From positions 597,938 to 661,937 of the forward strand of contig NZ_ANAH02000064.1 of assembly GCF_000335475.2 (NCBI RefSeq): DNA of 64,000 bases, written 5' to 3'. The position numbers and the translations under genes are program-made. Source of the stretch: Cystobacter fuscus DSM 2262. GTDB taxonomy: Bacteria > Myxococcota > Myxococcia > Myxococcales > Myxococcaceae. The notes under the pieces were generated by a model, which saw nothing but the letters and a program-made list of their open reading frames with translations, was not told where the DNA came from and did not search any database. Below are positions 43,823 to 53,770 of this stretch, piece after piece; within the stretch, counting starts at the first letter, position 1, and each line of letters starts with the position of its first letter.

Positions 43823-44647
43823 TCACCCGTCTCGAGCCCGCGCGAAGGACACCACGCTGCGTGTCAGGGAGGGAAACCCCATCTCGCGCGCGAGCTGGGA
43901 CAACTGCCGCCGGAACTGCGGCTCGGGGGGAAGGGGCTCCTGGGTGCCCACCAGGAGCAGGTTGATGTACTCCGACGCGCCGCGCAGCATCGCGCAGTCC
44001 TCGAAGCACCCGGCGAAGGTCCGCACCCGCCACGCCACCTTCGCCGGATCCTCCAGGGCGATGTTGAGCACGGCGACGCCCCCCGGCAGCAACCGGCGCC
44101 GCACCGCCTCGAGGAAGAGCGTCTCCTTCAGGTGCTCCGGCGTCCCCTCGCCCGCGAACGCATCGAGCAGGATGAGATCATAGAGCGGCCCGCGCTCCTC
44201 CATGAAGTGGGCCGCGTCCCCGAGCCGGATGTGCAGCCGCTCGTCCTCGTGGACGTGGAAGTAGCGCCGGGCCACCTCCACCACCACGGGGTTGAGCTCC
44301 ACCACGTCCACCCGCGTCCGGGGCAGACACCGGTGCAACAGCCGGGGGAAGGCGCCTCCCCCGAGCCCCACCACCAGGACACGCGAGCGCCCCTGGGTGA
44401 GCGCGAGCCCGGCGGTGGCCACCCGCACGTAGCTCGTGGGCACCGCCTGGGGATCGCTCTTGCGCAGCGCGCTCTGGATGGCGCCCCGGGGACTGTCGAA
44501 GCGGAGCGTGCGCAGGTCACCCGCGTCCACCACGAACACCGTCCCGAGCGGCGAGGGCGCTTCGTGGACCACGGTGGCCGAGGACCTCGGGCTCCGCGGC
44601 CTCGCCGCCCGCTGGCGGGTTCCATGCTTCGATCTCGAGTCGGACAT
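43823..44647 (-). CDS. Spermidine synthase-like methyltransferase-fold protein
   Basis: A 274-residue protein with the polyamine synthase Rossmann core: VLVVGLGGGAFPRLLHR for nucleotide binding, VDVVELNPVVVEVARRYF, RLHIRLGDAAHFM, and LILLDAF at the active-site strand. The N-terminus is a basic, disordered stretch. True aminopropyltransferase residues are only partly kept, so it may be a spermidine synthase-like methyltransferase or a non-catalytic relative. It starts 18 bp after the bestrophin stop and is likely co-transcribed with it. Confidence 0.78.
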   Translation of the reverse strand: MSDSRSKHGTRQRAARPRSPRSSATVVHEAPSPLGTVFVVDAGDLRTLRFDSPRGAIQSALRKSDPQAVPTSYVRVATAGLALTQGRSRVLVVGLGGGAFPRLLHRCLPRTRVDVVELNPVVVEVARRYFHVHEDERLHIRLGDAAHFMEERGPLYDLILLDAFAGEGTPEHLKETLFLEAVRRRLLPGGVAVLNIALEDPAKVAWRVRTFAGCFEDCAMLRGASEYINLLLVGTQEPLPPEPQFRRQLSQLAREMGFPSLTRSVVSFARARDG

Positions 44648-44665
44648 GCGCGGGAAGAGACCTTC

Positions 44666-45604
44666 TCACATCAACAGGTAGGACTGAGGCAGCAACGGCT
44701 CGGGAAGAGGCTCACCCAGGGCCTCGAGCAGTCCCCGTTCCGCGGTCCGGGCGAGGGCCCGCAGGGGTAGTCCGTTGGGCACGTGGGCGAAGGGGTTCTC
44801 CAGCTCGTCTCCCAGCGCATCCAGCCCGAAGAAGGTATAGGCCAGGGCGGCGGCGAGCACCGGGGCCATCCACCCGAGCAGCTCCGCCAGCCCGAAGGGC
44901 AGCAGCAGGCAGAACAGGTAGGCGGTGCGGTGCAGGAGCACCGTGTAGGCGAAGGGCAGGGGGGTGAAGCGGATGCGCTCACAGGCGGCGAGCACCGCGG
45001 ACAGCCCACCGACGCGCTCGTTCAAGGTCTGCCAGGTGATGTCGGTGAGCCGGCCCGTGCGCCGCAGGGTGGCGAACTCCTGGGCCATCTCGCGCAGCAA
45101 CGCGTCCGGCGGGTTGATGCTGGCCCGGACCCGGGCCAGCTCGTCGGGAGCGAGGTAGCGGGCGAGGTTGTCGCCCTCGTCGTACCCGCGCAGATACCCG
45201 GCGAGCGCATGGGCGAAGGCGATGCCGCGGTGGACGAGTCGCCGAGCGTCGTGGTGTCCTCGCACGGGAGTGCCCGGGTCCGCGCCATCGTCGAGCAGGG
45301 CCACGGCATCACGGGCCAGGGAGCGCAGCTCGATGATGAGCGCGCCCCAGTGCTTGCGCGCCTCCCACCAGCGGTCGTAGCTGGCGTTGTTGCGAAAGCC
45401 GAGGAAGATGGAGAGCGCGAGCCCCAGCAGGGACATGGGGACGGCCGTGCTGGAGGGCAGGTGGAGCCAATCCATCCGGATGGACAAGACCGCGAGGCAG
45501 GACAGCAGCGAGATCCCCAGCACCTTGGGGAGCACGAGGAGAAGCACCGTGCCGCGCAGGATGTAGAGCAATTGCCAGGCGGTGGGGCGAGGACGGAGGA
45601 TCAT
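44666..45604 (-). CDS. Bestrophin-family channel protein
   Basis: A 312-residue bestrophin-like (YneE/UPF0187) membrane protein. It has the family hallmark LGFRNNASYDRWWEARKHWG, an N-terminal helix pair, and a C-terminal cytoplasmic region with GLDALGDELENPF. Bacterial bestrophins are pentameric ion channels. ATG 45604 starts it. It is divergent from the SpoIIAA-like gene across 68 bp. Confidence 0.88.
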   Translation of the reverse strand: MILRPRPTAWQLLYILRGTVLLLVLPKVLGISLLSCLAVLSIRMDWLHLPSSTAVPMSLLGLALSIFLGFRNNASYDRWWEARKHWGALIIELRSLARDAVALLDDGADPGTPVRGHHDARRLVHRGIAFAHALAGYLRGYDEGDNLARYLAPDELARVRASINPPDALLREMAQEFATLRRTGRLTDITWQTLNERVGGLSAVLAACERIRFTPLPFAYTVLLHRTAYLFCLLLPFGLAELLGWMAPVLAAALAYTFFGLDALGDELENPFAHVPNGLPLRALARTAERGLLEALGEPLPEPLLPQSYLLM

Positions 45605-45672
45605 GATGGAGTCGCCGGGATGTTGGTCATCGCCCCGCGAGGGGCCTTCCTGGCATACTGCGTTCCCCGCGC

Positions 45673-46083
45673 ATGTCCACCACAGACCGAGTTCGCTTCG
45701 ACAGCTCGAGATGGCCCCTGCTCTCCCTCGGGTTTCCCGGGGCCCTTTCCCCCGAGGAGTACGAGGCGTTCCTCGTGACCCTGGGCGAGCACCTCGAGCG
45801 CGCCGAGCAGAAGCTCCTCCTCCTCATCGACCTGCGCCAGATCTCACGGATGTCCATGGACCAGGAGCAGCGCCAGCGTCAGTTGGCGTGGTTCAAGACG
45901 CATGAGGCCCACCTGCGCGAGCGGATCCTGGGCGCGGGAATCATCCTCTCCTCGCCCCTGGCCCGGCTGGCCCTGCGCGCCATCCTGGCGGTCCTGCCGC
46001 TGCCCACGTCCGTGCTCACCTTCTCCACCCTCGAGGAGGCCGAGCGCTGGGTGGCCGGACTCCTCCCTCAGGCGGGGCGGTAG
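45673..46083 (+). CDS. STAS/SpoIIAA-like protein
   Basis: A 136-residue single-domain protein with the SpoIIAA-like fold (LLLLIDLRQISRMS strand-loop-helix). Members bind lipids or act as anti-sigma-factor antagonist-like modules. No signal or membrane anchor. It is the first gene in the plus direction after the divergent bestrophin; the DUF808 gene follows 96 bp later. Confidence 0.75.
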   Translation: MSTTDRVRFDSSRWPLLSLGFPGALSPEEYEAFLVTLGEHLERAEQKLLLLIDLRQISRMSMDQEQRQRQLAWFKTHEAHLRERILGAGIILSSPLARLALRAILAVLPLPTSVLTFSTLEEAERWVAGLLPQAGR

Positions 46084-46179
46084 CGGGCCCGAGGTGGCGA
46101 ATGACGGCGGATGTCGATGGCATCCCCGCCCGGGAACATTAGTATGCGCCCCTACCTCTCGCTGTAAGGAGCCTTCACC

Positions 46180-47133
46180 GTGGCCGGATCCAGCCTGCTC
46201 GCCCTGATCGACGACATCGCCACCCTCCTGGACGACGTGTCGGTGATGACCAAGGTGGCGGCGCAGAAGACCGCCGGGGTGCTGGGCGATGACCTGGCGC
46301 TCAATGCCCAGCAGGTCACCGGCGTCAATGCCGACCGGGAGTTGCCGGTGGTGTGGGCCGTGGCCAAGGGCTCGATGCTGAACAAGGCCATCCTGGTGCC
46401 CACGGCGCTGGCCATCAGCGCCTTCGCGTCCTGGGCGGTGACGCCGCTGTTGATGGTGGGCGGTCTCTACCTCTGCTTCGAGGGCGTCGAGAAGCTGGCG
46501 CACAAGTTCCTGCATAGCGCGCACGAGGACGAGGCCCATCACAAGGAGCTGGTCCAGGCCGTGGCCGATCCGAAGGTGGATCTCGTGGCGCTCGAGAAGG
46601 AGAAGATCAAGGGCGCGGTGCGCACCGACTTCATCCTCTCGGCGGAGATCATCGCGATTTCTCTGGGCGTCGTGGCCAGCGCGCCCTTCTTGACCCAGGT
46701 GTTGGCGCTGGTGGGCGTGGCCGTGCTGATGACCGTGGGCGTCTATGGACTGGTGGGAGGCATCGTCAAGCTCGACGACGGGGGGCTCGCGCTGGTCCGC
46801 CAGCCGGGCGAGGGCGCCTGGCCGCGGGCCCTGCGCGCTCTGGGCGCGGGTATCCTCAAGGCGGCGCCGTTGCTGATGAAGTTCCTGTCGGTCGCCGGCA
46901 CCGTGGCCATGTTCCTCGTGGGTGGAGGTATCCTCACGCACGGCATCGGCCCGGTGCACCACGCGATCGAGGGTGCGACCCACGCCGCGGGCGAGGTGTC
47001 CGGTATCGGGTGGCTGCTGGGGGCGCTCGTGTCGCCGCTGGCCAACATCCTGGTGGGCCTTGTCGCCGGAGCGCTGGCGCTGGGCGTGGTGAGCCTGGGC
47101 TCGCGCGTGCTGAGGCGTGGCAAGGAGAAGTGA
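46180..47133 (+). CDS. DUF808 (YedI-like) inner-membrane protein
   Basis: A 317-residue membrane protein of the DUF808/YedI family. It opens [41 protein letters not shown], a strongly conserved N-terminus, with several hydrophobic segments and a cytoplasmic loop rich in acidic residues. GTG 46180 is preceded by TAAGGAGCC. Function unknown, possibly a channel-like protein. It is convergent with the radical SAM operon, only 3 bp apart. Confidence 0.87.
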   Translation: MAGSSLLALIDDIATLLDDVSVMTKVAAQKTAGVLGDDLALNAQQVTGVNADRELPVVWAVAKGSMLNKAILVPTALAISAFASWAVTPLLMVGGLYLCFEGVEKLAHKFLHSAHEDEAHHKELVQAVADPKVDLVALEKEKIKGAVRTDFILSAEIIAISLGVVASAPFLTQVLALVGVAVLMTVGVYGLVGGIVKLDDGGLALVRQPGEGAWPRALRALGAGILKAAPLLMKFLSVAGTVAMFLVGGGILTHGIGPVHHAIEGATHAAGEVSGIGWLLGALVSPLANILVGLVAGALALGVVSLGSRVLRRGKEK

Positions 47134-47136
47134 GGC

Positions 47137-48015
47137 TCAGAAGCCGACGGCGTCTTCTCCGGCCCCGCCGCCGAAGCCCTCGATGATGCCCCGATTCTGC
47201 GGCACCGTGCAGGGGCACACCTCGTAGTGGCAGGGCCGGGGCGCGTCCCACAGCTTCAGCGTCCCGTCGAAGACGTTGCCCAGGTGCCCGTCCCCGAAGC
47301 GCTTGCCGGGGTAGCAGGAGAATGCATCACCCTTGGGGTGGATGATGAAGTACTTGCTGCCCGCGTGGCACAGGCGGCCCTTGAGCGCGTAGCCGCGATT
47401 CATCCTCGATGGGGAGACCATGTCCCCGAAGGCCCGGTCGATGCGCCAGCGCTCCACCCAGCCGTACTCGGCGGGCTTGCCGTCCACCCGCATGAGCTGG
47501 GGGTAGAACTTGATGCCCGCCCGCTCGAAGCGCTCGCGGCTGGCGGCCACCTCCCGCACCTGTCCGGGCACCACCACGCCGTTGACGACGAAGGTGGCGC
47601 GTGGCCACCGGGCGAGCAGCTCCTTCACCGCCCGCGCCTTCTCGAGGAACTCCGCCTCCTCCACCTCCTCGCGGTGCAGCGAGCACGAGAAGGTGCGCAG
47701 CTGCTCTCCCGCCGCCTCGATGAAGGTGGCGAGGACGCGCAGGGGGGCCGACAGGTTGGTGAGCAGCGACACCTTGTGTCCCGCCTCCGCCAGGCGCCGC
47801 GCCACCTCCGGCAGCCGCTTGAGCAGGAAGGGCTCTCCGCCGGAAATCTTGAACTCCCAGCTGCCCGGCAGCGCCGTGAGTGTGGCCAGTGCCGCCTCGA
47901 GCTGCGCGTCCGTGGGCCCTCCAATGCCCGGCATGTGCTTCTGCACGCAGTACGTGCAGCGGTAGTTGCACCCGCCGACGATGTTCCAGCTCACCGTGGG
48001 GCGTGGACCGCTCAT
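47137..48015 (-). CDS. Radical SAM enzyme (first of two)
   Basis: A 292-residue radical SAM protein. It has the cluster motif CNYRCTYC (CX3CX2C) near residue 16, GGEPF (SAM-binding) and additional C-terminal cysteines (LCHAGSK, FSCYPG, PCHYEVCPC) that suggest one or two auxiliary iron-sulphur clusters, as in SPASM enzymes. Its ATG overlaps the preceding stop (ATGA, 48012-48015). It is the last gene of a four-gene unit with a second radical SAM enzyme and a glycosyltransferase. The substrate is not evident. Confidence 0.82.
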   Translation of the reverse strand: MSGPRPTVSWNIVGGCNYRCTYCVQKHMPGIGGPTDAQLEAALATLTALPGSWEFKISGGEPFLLKRLPEVARRLAEAGHKVSLLTNLSAPLRVLATFIEAAGEQLRTFSCSLHREEVEEAEFLEKARAVKELLARWPRATFVVNGVVVPGQVREVAASRERFERAGIKFYPQLMRVDGKPAEYGWVERWRIDRAFGDMVSPSRMNRGYALKGRLCHAGSKYFIIHPKGDAFSCYPGKRFGDGHLGNVFDGTLKLWDAPRPCHYEVCPCTVPQNRGIIEGFGGGAGEDAVGF

Positions 48016-49052
48016 GGCAGCTCTCCCTCCTCGAGCATCTCGCGCAGGTCCCTCGACGCCGCGAAGTTCATGTCGTGTTTTCCGCAGCGCGCGCAGCCCG
48101 GGTAGTACTCACCCCGGTGCAGCCGTTCGCGCACCGCCTCGTACGCCGGCGCGCGCCACACGTCCTGGAAGGCACCGTCCTTCACGTGCCCCGCCTCGAT
48201 GTGCTCGCAGCAGAAGAAGACGCGCCCGTCCACGTAGACGCGGCTGTAGAGGTAGCCCGCGAAGCACCCCGTCTCCTGTCCCGAGGGCCACTTGCCCGAC
48301 AACTGGGCCTCGTACGCGTCCAGGTTGTGTTTCACCTTCAGCGCCTTGGCCCGCTTGCGCGCCTCGGGGATGAGTTCGCCGAGAATCTGCTGCCGCTGCT
48401 CGGCGGTGAGCGCGTGGTGTTCGGTGCCCCGGGGCACGTCGCCCACCTTGAAGGACGAGCGCGCGCCCACGTCGTGCGCGAGCCGCACCATCTGGGGCAG
48501 CTCCCGGTAGTTCACCCGGTTGATGACCTGCACCAGGTTCACGGCGGTGACGTCGCGCACCGTGCGCACGCCTTCGAGCAACCGATGGAAGGTCTCCGGG
48601 GGCTGGTTGGGGTGGTAGGCCACATAGGTCTCCGCGGAGGCGGAGGCCATGTTGAGCAGCATCTGGTCCACGCCCAGCGCCCGCACCCGCTCCCAATCAC
48701 ACAACGTCCCATTGGAGATGACGGTGAGCCGCAGGCCGCGCGCCTTCACCGCGCCGATGAAGGTGTAGATGTCCGGGTGGGTGAAGGGCTCGCCACCGCC
48801 GCTGATGACGATGCGCTCGGCGCCCGCGTCGGCGCACTCGTGCACCATGCGGTGGAAGGTGGCCGCGTCCATCCGCTGCCGCTTCCACGCCACCGGCTTG
48901 GCCTGCGCCAGGTCCGGCGCGTAGTTCCAGCAGGTGATGCAGTCCAGGTTGCACGCGTTGGTGATGTCCAGGTGGACCGTCTCCGGGCCGGTGCGAGGCC
49001 GGCGCTCCAGGTAGCCCTTGAGGCGCTCGCGCATCAGGTTCGGGTTCTTCAT
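48012..49052 (-). CDS. Radical SAM/SPASM enzyme (second of two)
   Basis: A 346-residue radical SAM protein with CNLDCITC (CX3CX2C) near residue 34 and GGGEPF. The C-terminal SPASM-like cysteine set (TGCFAGY, FFCCEHIEAG, PGCARCGKHD) suggests auxiliary clusters. Such enzymes modify peptides or small molecules. I chose ATG 49052, which overlaps the glycosyltransferase stop (49049-49051) as ATGA; the open frame extends further upstream without a better start. It is translationally coupled on both sides. Confidence 0.83.
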   Translation of the reverse strand: MKNPNLMRERLKGYLERRPRTGPETVHLDITNACNLDCITCWNYAPDLAQAKPVAWKRQRMDAATFHRMVHECADAGAERIVISGGGEPFTHPDIYTFIGAVKARGLRLTVISNGTLCDWERVRALGVDQMLLNMASASAETYVAYHPNQPPETFHRLLEGVRTVRDVTAVNLVQVINRVNYRELPQMVRLAHDVGARSSFKVGDVPRGTEHHALTAEQRQQILGELIPEARKRAKALKVKHNLDAYEAQLSGKWPSGQETGCFAGYLYSRVYVDGRVFFCCEHIEAGHVKDGAFQDVWRAPAYEAVRERLHRGEYYPGCARCGKHDMNFAASRDLREMLEEGELP

Positions 49053-50137
49053 GGGAGCAACTCCAGCAGTGCCCGCGCCGCGGGCTCCGCGCCATTGCGC
49101 GCCACCGTCTCGCGAGCCCTCGCGCCCAGGCGTTGGCGCACCTCCGGCTTCATCAGCTCGCGCACCGCGCGGGTGAGCCCCTCGCGCGTCAGCGGCAGGC
49201 ACGCCAGGCCCGCCCCCGCGTCCTCCACCTCGCGCACGCGCTTGTCCTGATCGTCCACCATCCGCGCGAAGGGCACGAAGACGGAGGGGATGCCCGCGTA
49301 CAGCAACTCGTGGACGGCGTTGTAGCCGGCCGCCGTCACCGCCGCGTCGAAGGCCGGCAGGAAGTCCAGCGCGGGGTAGCGGCCCTGGAGCACCACCGCT
49401 CCCTCCAGCGCGGGTGGCTGCTCGCGCCACAGGGGACCCGCGCCCACCACCAGTCGCACCCCGGGCAGCTCCCGCGCCACCTGGGCCGTGAGCGTCAGTG
49501 CCCGGGCGGCCTCGGGGTCTCCACCGCCGCCGAAAGAGGCGTAGAGCAGGGTGCCGTCCCGCGGCAGTCCGAGCGCCTCGCGTGCCCGGGCCCGGTCTGG
49601 CAGCTCGTGGCGCTCGCGGATGAGGATGGGGCCCACGGCCAGGGCCTTGGCGGGCTCGGGCAGCGGCCCCACCTGGGCCACGTCCTCGTGGGGGATGAGG
49701 ATCCGGTCATACAGCCGCAGCGAGGCCTGGAGCAGCTCGGAGCCCGCCACCTCGGCCCGCTGCTCCCGGAAGACGAAGACGTTCTTCTGGCGCCAGCGCA
49801 GCACCGGAATGAGCTCCTCGAAGGAGCCGGTGGGGTAGGTGTCCACCACCAGCACGTCCGGATCGAACGCGGAGATCGTGTTCCACGTCACCGTCTGCAC
49901 CAGCTTGAGGTAGTGGCCCTTGCGCAGGCCACAGCGCTCGCGGATGGATTTCGAGGGCAGCTTCACCGCGGCGAAGCCCTCGCGGTAGATGACGTGGTCC
50001 GCCTCGGACGAGGTGAGGAAGAGCACCTCGCACTCCGGCGAGAGCCGGCGCAGCGCCCGGGCGATGGACACCAGGCGCGTGACGTGGCCCAGCCCCAGGC
50101 CGTTGACGGCGTAGAAGACGAAGCGGGGCGCGCCCAT
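49049..50137 (-). CDS. Glycosyltransferase of the MurG/GT28-like type
   Basis: A 362-residue GT-B enzyme. The N-terminal domain opens FYAVNGLGLGHVTRLVSIARAL, with the G-rich loop characteristic of MurG/GT28-like UDP-sugar transferases. The C-terminal domain has AAGYNAVHELLYAGIPSVFVPF, which binds the nucleotide sugar. The acceptor is unknown; coupling to two radical SAM genes suggests a modified or glycosylated product. Its start shares TGATG with the upstream TPR gene stop. Confidence 0.82.
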   Translation of the reverse strand: MGAPRFVFYAVNGLGLGHVTRLVSIARALRRLSPECEVLFLTSSEADHVIYREGFAAVKLPSKSIRERCGLRKGHYLKLVQTVTWNTISAFDPDVLVVDTYPTGSFEELIPVLRWRQKNVFVFREQRAEVAGSELLQASLRLYDRILIPHEDVAQVGPLPEPAKALAVGPILIRERHELPDRARAREALGLPRDGTLLYASFGGGGDPEAARALTLTAQVARELPGVRLVVGAGPLWREQPPALEGAVVLQGRYPALDFLPAFDAAVTAAGYNAVHELLYAGIPSVFVPFARMVDDQDKRVREVEDAGAGLACLPLTREGLTRAVRELMKPEVRQRLGARARETVARNGAEPAARALLELLP

Positions 50138-51507
50138 CAGGAGTGATCCTTCCAGTCGCGCTCCTCGCGGCGCTCACTGGCCTGCTTCGCCGCGGCCTGG
50201 GTCGCGGCCTGGGCCGCCGCCGCCTCGCTCGCGCTGTCGAGGTCCAGCAACTGGCTCACCCCGTAGGCCGCCAGTCCCGTCGCCAGCGCGCCTCCCGCGG
50301 CCATCGCCGCCACCTCGCCGAGTGAGCGCTCCGGCGTGTACTGCCAGGCGGGCACCGTGCTCATGTCCGGATAGGGCTGGTGGCGATGGGTGTAGGGATC
50401 GTACCCGCGCAGCTCGCTCCAGTGCTGGGTCTGGCCATTGCCCAACCGCTGCACCGTCACGGGAGGAGGCTGGCCCGCCGCGGCCATGTTCGCGCAAGGG
50501 GGGCACGCGAGCACGTGCGTGACCTGTGAGCCCCGCTTGAGGGGCACCTGCATCCGGAAGGACGGGTTGGCCAGCGGGCGTGCGCAGAAGTAACAACCCA
50601 CGCGCTCGCCCTCGGGCAGGAAGGCCTGCTCGCCAAAGAGGCCGCGCGCATGGGCCACCGCCGCCTCCGCTGCCTCGTGTGCCTTGTCGAGCCGGCGCGT
50701 CACGGCGGACCGCGACGCGGTTCCCTTCCGGAAATCCGCTATCGATTGCCAGGCGTTCTGCTCGGCCATCGTGGCCTGGTTGAGCAGTGCCCGCAGGTCG
50801 GCATCCTCCTTCAGCCGCAAGGCATGCTCCACCTGGACGAGCGAGGCCGCGACCTGCTTCAGCCGTTCCTCCAGCGGCGCGAGTTCCTCGCTCCGGGGCT
50901 GGAGGGTGGAGGTAGAGGCTCGGTGCGGGTCCTGAAGGGGCTTCGCTTTCGACAGCTTCCAGCGGATCAACAGGAAGAACAGGAGGGCCATCCCGGCGTA
51001 GGGACAGAGAGCCCACACGGGGTTGGCCGGCTTTTTTGACGTCTCTTCTCGAAGGACAACGGAAAGCTCGGGCGGCGGAGCGGGGGGCGTGCTGACGGAC
51101 GGATCCGGGGGCTCACTCGCGGGCGTGCTCGGCGGCGGTGTCGGCGAGAAGCCCATCTCCCGCAGCTTGTCGTCGATCTCCGCCCGCTTGTAGGCCGGGT
51201 CCAGGGTGCGCGATTGGAGCAGGGCCTCGCGGGCCTCCGTGAAGCGGTCGAGCTTGCGCAGGGCGAGGCCCCGGTTGTACTGCCAGCGCGCCTTGTCGGG
51301 CTCGATGGCCGCGGCCTGATCGAAGCGCTCGAGGGCGCCCGCGTAGTCCTTCGCGTCGTAGAGGCGCTTGCCCTGCTCGTACACCTCGAGAGCCCGCGCG
51401 GCCGTCTTCCCCGCGGATTGCTGCGGGCTCCTACCGCCCCCCTGTGCCAGCGCCACGGGAGCCAGCAGGAGGATCACCACCAGCGACAGGCTCTTCGTTT
51501 GCTTCAA
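50137..51507 (-). CDS. TPR membrane protein with zinc-ribbon-like cysteine pairs
   Basis: A 456-residue protein. Signal peptide (KSLSLVVILLLAPVALA) is followed by TPR-type repeats (about 36-106, YEQGKRLYDAKDYAGALERFDQAA) and a proline-rich linker. Then come one transmembrane helix near 165-182 (YAGMALLFFLLIRW), a coiled stretch, CYFC and CPPC pairs that could bind zinc, and an Ala/Gln-rich tail. The start is TTG 51507, the only one giving the signal peptide, with a GGGAG-rich Shine-Dalgarno region. It is first gene of the unit containing the glycosyltransferase and radical SAM genes. Confidence 0.7.
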   Translation of the reverse strand: MKQTKSLSLVVILLLAPVALAQGGGRSPQQSAGKTAARALEVYEQGKRLYDAKDYAGALERFDQAAAIEPDKARWQYNRGLALRKLDRFTEAREALLQSRTLDPAYKRAEIDDKLREMGFSPTPPPSTPASEPPDPSVSTPPAPPPELSVVLREETSKKPANPVWALCPYAGMALLFFLLIRWKLSKAKPLQDPHRASTSTLQPRSEELAPLEERLKQVAASLVQVEHALRLKEDADLRALLNQATMAEQNAWQSIADFRKGTASRSAVTRRLDKAHEAAEAAVAHARGLFGEQAFLPEGERVGCYFCARPLANPSFRMQVPLKRGSQVTHVLACPPCANMAAAGQPPPVTVQRLGNGQTQHWSELRGYDPYTHRHQPYPDMSTVPAWQYTPERSLGEVAAMAAGGALATGLAAYGVSQLLDLDSASEAAAAQAATQAAAKQASERREERDWKDHS

Positions 51508-51584
51508 GTACCCGCTCCCTCGCGTCGGACCGGGCGCGAGTTGATACCGGAACGCGCGGTGGGAGCAATGCGTGGAAAAGACGA

Positions 51585-51622
51585 AGGGCGAAGGGAGCGG
51601 GAAGCCCGCCCACCTTCGCCCT
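51585..51622 (-). terminator. Terminator of typA
   Basis: A stem AGGGCGAAGG/CCTTCGCCCT encloses an inner GCGGG-AAG-CCCGC hairpin. On the minus strand it is followed by TCGTCTTTTCC. A second inverted repeat GACGCCGC/GCGGCGTC (51636-51660) lies between it and the stop. It separates typA from the TPR/radical SAM unit. Confidence 0.75.
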
Positions 51623-51671
51623 CGAGTGAAACCCGGACGCCGCTTGGAGGCCGCGGCGTCTTCAGGTGGGC

Positions 51672-53510
51672 TTAGCCCTCGCGCTCCTCGCGCTTGCGGT
51701 CACGCTCGGCGCGGTAGCGCTCGCCCGAGGCCAGCGCCTTCTTGCGCATGCGCACCGACTTGGGCGTCACCTCGACGAGCTCGTCGTCGGCGATCCACTC
51801 CAGCGCCTTCTCCAGGCCCATCTCGCGGGGGGTGGTGAGGATGACGTTCTCGTCGCGGCCGGCGGCGCGGATGTTGGTGAGCTTCTTCTCGCGGCAGGCG
51901 TTCACGTTGAGCTCGGAGGGGTGCACGTGCTCGCCGATGATCATGCCCTCGTAGATGGTGACGCCGGCGCCCACGAACAGGTGGCCACGCTCCTGGATGC
52001 TGAAGAGCGCGTAGGGCACCGTCTCGCCCAGGCGGTCGGACACGATGGCTCCGTTGGCGCGCTTGGGGATGTAGCCGAACCAGGGCTCGTAGCCGTCGAA
52101 CTGGCTGCTCATGATGCCCTCACCGCGGGTGATGGTGAGGAACTCCGAGCGGAAGCCGATGAGGCCGCGCGCGGGGATGCGGAACTGCAAGCGGGTGCGG
52201 CCACCGCCCAGCTGGGCCATGTCCACCATTCGGCCCTTGCGAGGCCCGAGGCGCTCGGTCACCGCGCCCACGCTGTTCTCCGGCACGTCGCAGAAGAGCA
52301 GCTCCATGGGCTCGTGCAGCACGCCGTCGATCGTCTTCGTCACCGGCTCGGGGTTGGAGGCCGTCAGCTCGTAGCCCTCGCGGCGCATCGTCTCGATGAT
52401 GACCGCGAGCTGCAGTTCGCCACGGCCCACCACGCGGAAGGCGTCCGGCGTCTCGGTGTCCTCCACGCGGATGGACACGTTGCGGTAGGCCTCGCGGTAC
52501 AGGCGCTCGCGCAGGTTGCGGCTGGTGACGTACTTGCCTTCCTTGCCCGCCAGCGGCCCGTCGTTGACCTTGAAGATCATCATCATCGTGGGCTCGTCCA
52601 CGGTGATGCGCGGCAGCGCCACGGGCCGCTCCACGTCGGCGATGGTGTCACCGATGGAGATGTCCTCGATGCCCGCGATGGAGACGATCTCGCCGGGGCC
52701 CGCGTCCGCGATCTCCGTGCGCTTGAGGCCCTGGAAGCCGTAGAGCTTCACGATCTTTCCCTGGGCGATCTTGCCGCCCTCGCGCATCACGGCCACGGGC
52801 ATGTTGGCGGCGATCCGCCCCGCCTGGACGCGGCCCACCGCGAGGCGGCCCACGTAGTCGTCATAGTCCAGGTTGGCCACGAGCAGCTGCAGCTGCTCCT
52901 GCTGCGGCGCGGGCGGAGGCGAGATGTGCGTGAGGATCGCCTGGAAGAGCGGCTCGAGCGTCTTGCCCGGCACCTCCAGGCTCGTGGAGCTCTGGCCCTG
53001 GCGCGCGACCGTGTAGAGCACGGGGAAGTCGAGCTGGTGCTCCTCGGCGCCCAGGTCGATGTAGAGCGAGTAGACCTGATCCAGGATGTCCTTGGCGCGG
53101 GCGTCCGAGCGGTCGATCTTGTTGATGACGAGCACCGTCTTGAGGCCCATGCCCAGCGCCTTGCTGAGCACGAAGCGCGTCTGGGGCAGGGGACCTTCGG
53201 CCGCGTCCACCAGGAGGATGACGCCATCCACCAGGCGCAGGCCGCGCTCCACCTCACCGCCGAAGTCCGCGTGGCCCGGGGTGTCGATGATGTTGATCTG
53301 CTTTCCCTGGTAGGTGACGGCGGTGTTCTTCGCGAGAATGGTGATGCCCTTCTCGCGCTCGAGGTCGTTCGAGTCCATCACCCGTTCGGTCAGGGCTTCG
53401 TTGCTGCGGAAGATGCCCGCCTGGCGAAGCATGTGGTCGACGAGGGTGGTCTTGCCATGGTCGACGTGGGCGACGATGGCGACGTTGCGGATGTTCTCTC
53501 GGGCAATCAT
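51672..53510 (-). CDS. typA: Ribosome-associated GTPase TypA/BipA
   Basis: A 612-residue translational GTPase of full length. It has G1 AHVDHGKTT (14-22), G3 DTPGHADF, G4 NKIDR, domains II, III and V, and a C-terminal BipA-specific domain ending with basic residues. It acts on the 70S/50S ribosome in stress and cold response. Monocistronic, ending at the hairpin 51585-51622. Confidence 0.96.
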   Translation of the reverse strand: MIARENIRNVAIVAHVDHGKTTLVDHMLRQAGIFRSNEALTERVMDSNDLEREKGITILAKNTAVTYQGKQINIIDTPGHADFGGEVERGLRLVDGVILLVDAAEGPLPQTRFVLSKALGMGLKTVLVINKIDRSDARAKDILDQVYSLYIDLGAEEHQLDFPVLYTVARQGQSSTSLEVPGKTLEPLFQAILTHISPPPAPQQEQLQLLVANLDYDDYVGRLAVGRVQAGRIAANMPVAVMREGGKIAQGKIVKLYGFQGLKRTEIADAGPGEIVSIAGIEDISIGDTIADVERPVALPRITVDEPTMMMIFKVNDGPLAGKEGKYVTSRNLRERLYREAYRNVSIRVEDTETPDAFRVVGRGELQLAVIIETMRREGYELTASNPEPVTKTIDGVLHEPMELLFCDVPENSVGAVTERLGPRKGRMVDMAQLGGGRTRLQFRIPARGLIGFRSEFLTITRGEGIMSSQFDGYEPWFGYIPKRANGAIVSDRLGETVPYALFSIQERGHLFVGAGVTIYEGMIIGEHVHPSELNVNACREKKLTNIRAAGRDENVILTTPREMGLEKALEWIADDELVEVTPKSVRMRKKALASGERYRAERDRKREEREG

Positions 53511-53727
53511 GGATGCGGGGGATCTGCGGGGGACGGCCGAGGCGCGAGGCCCGGCGGAAGAAGTCGTGGGTGGGCAAGGCGCCCGGGCCCTCAGGGGGCC
53601 TGATGGAACCCCTCAGAAACACGAAGGGCGGGCGCTTATATGCCGTGAGTCCTTCCCCTGCAACGTGGCTGGACGAAAGGCGTGCCGACGGCCAGCCCCT
53701 GGCCTCGGCGCGGCCCCTCGAGTCCAG

Positions 53728-53754
53728 CCTCCTCCCACCAGGTGGGTGTGGAGG
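53728..53754 (-). terminator. Possible terminator downstream of an alpha/beta hydrolase
   Basis: The hairpin CCTCC-T-CCCACC-A-GGTGGG-TGT-GGAGG is 17 bp downstream of the hydrolase stop in the typA-hydrolase gap, without a T-tract. The rest of 53511-53770 shows no gene. Confidence 0.35.
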
Positions 53755-53770
53755 CGATATGCCCCCCGGG

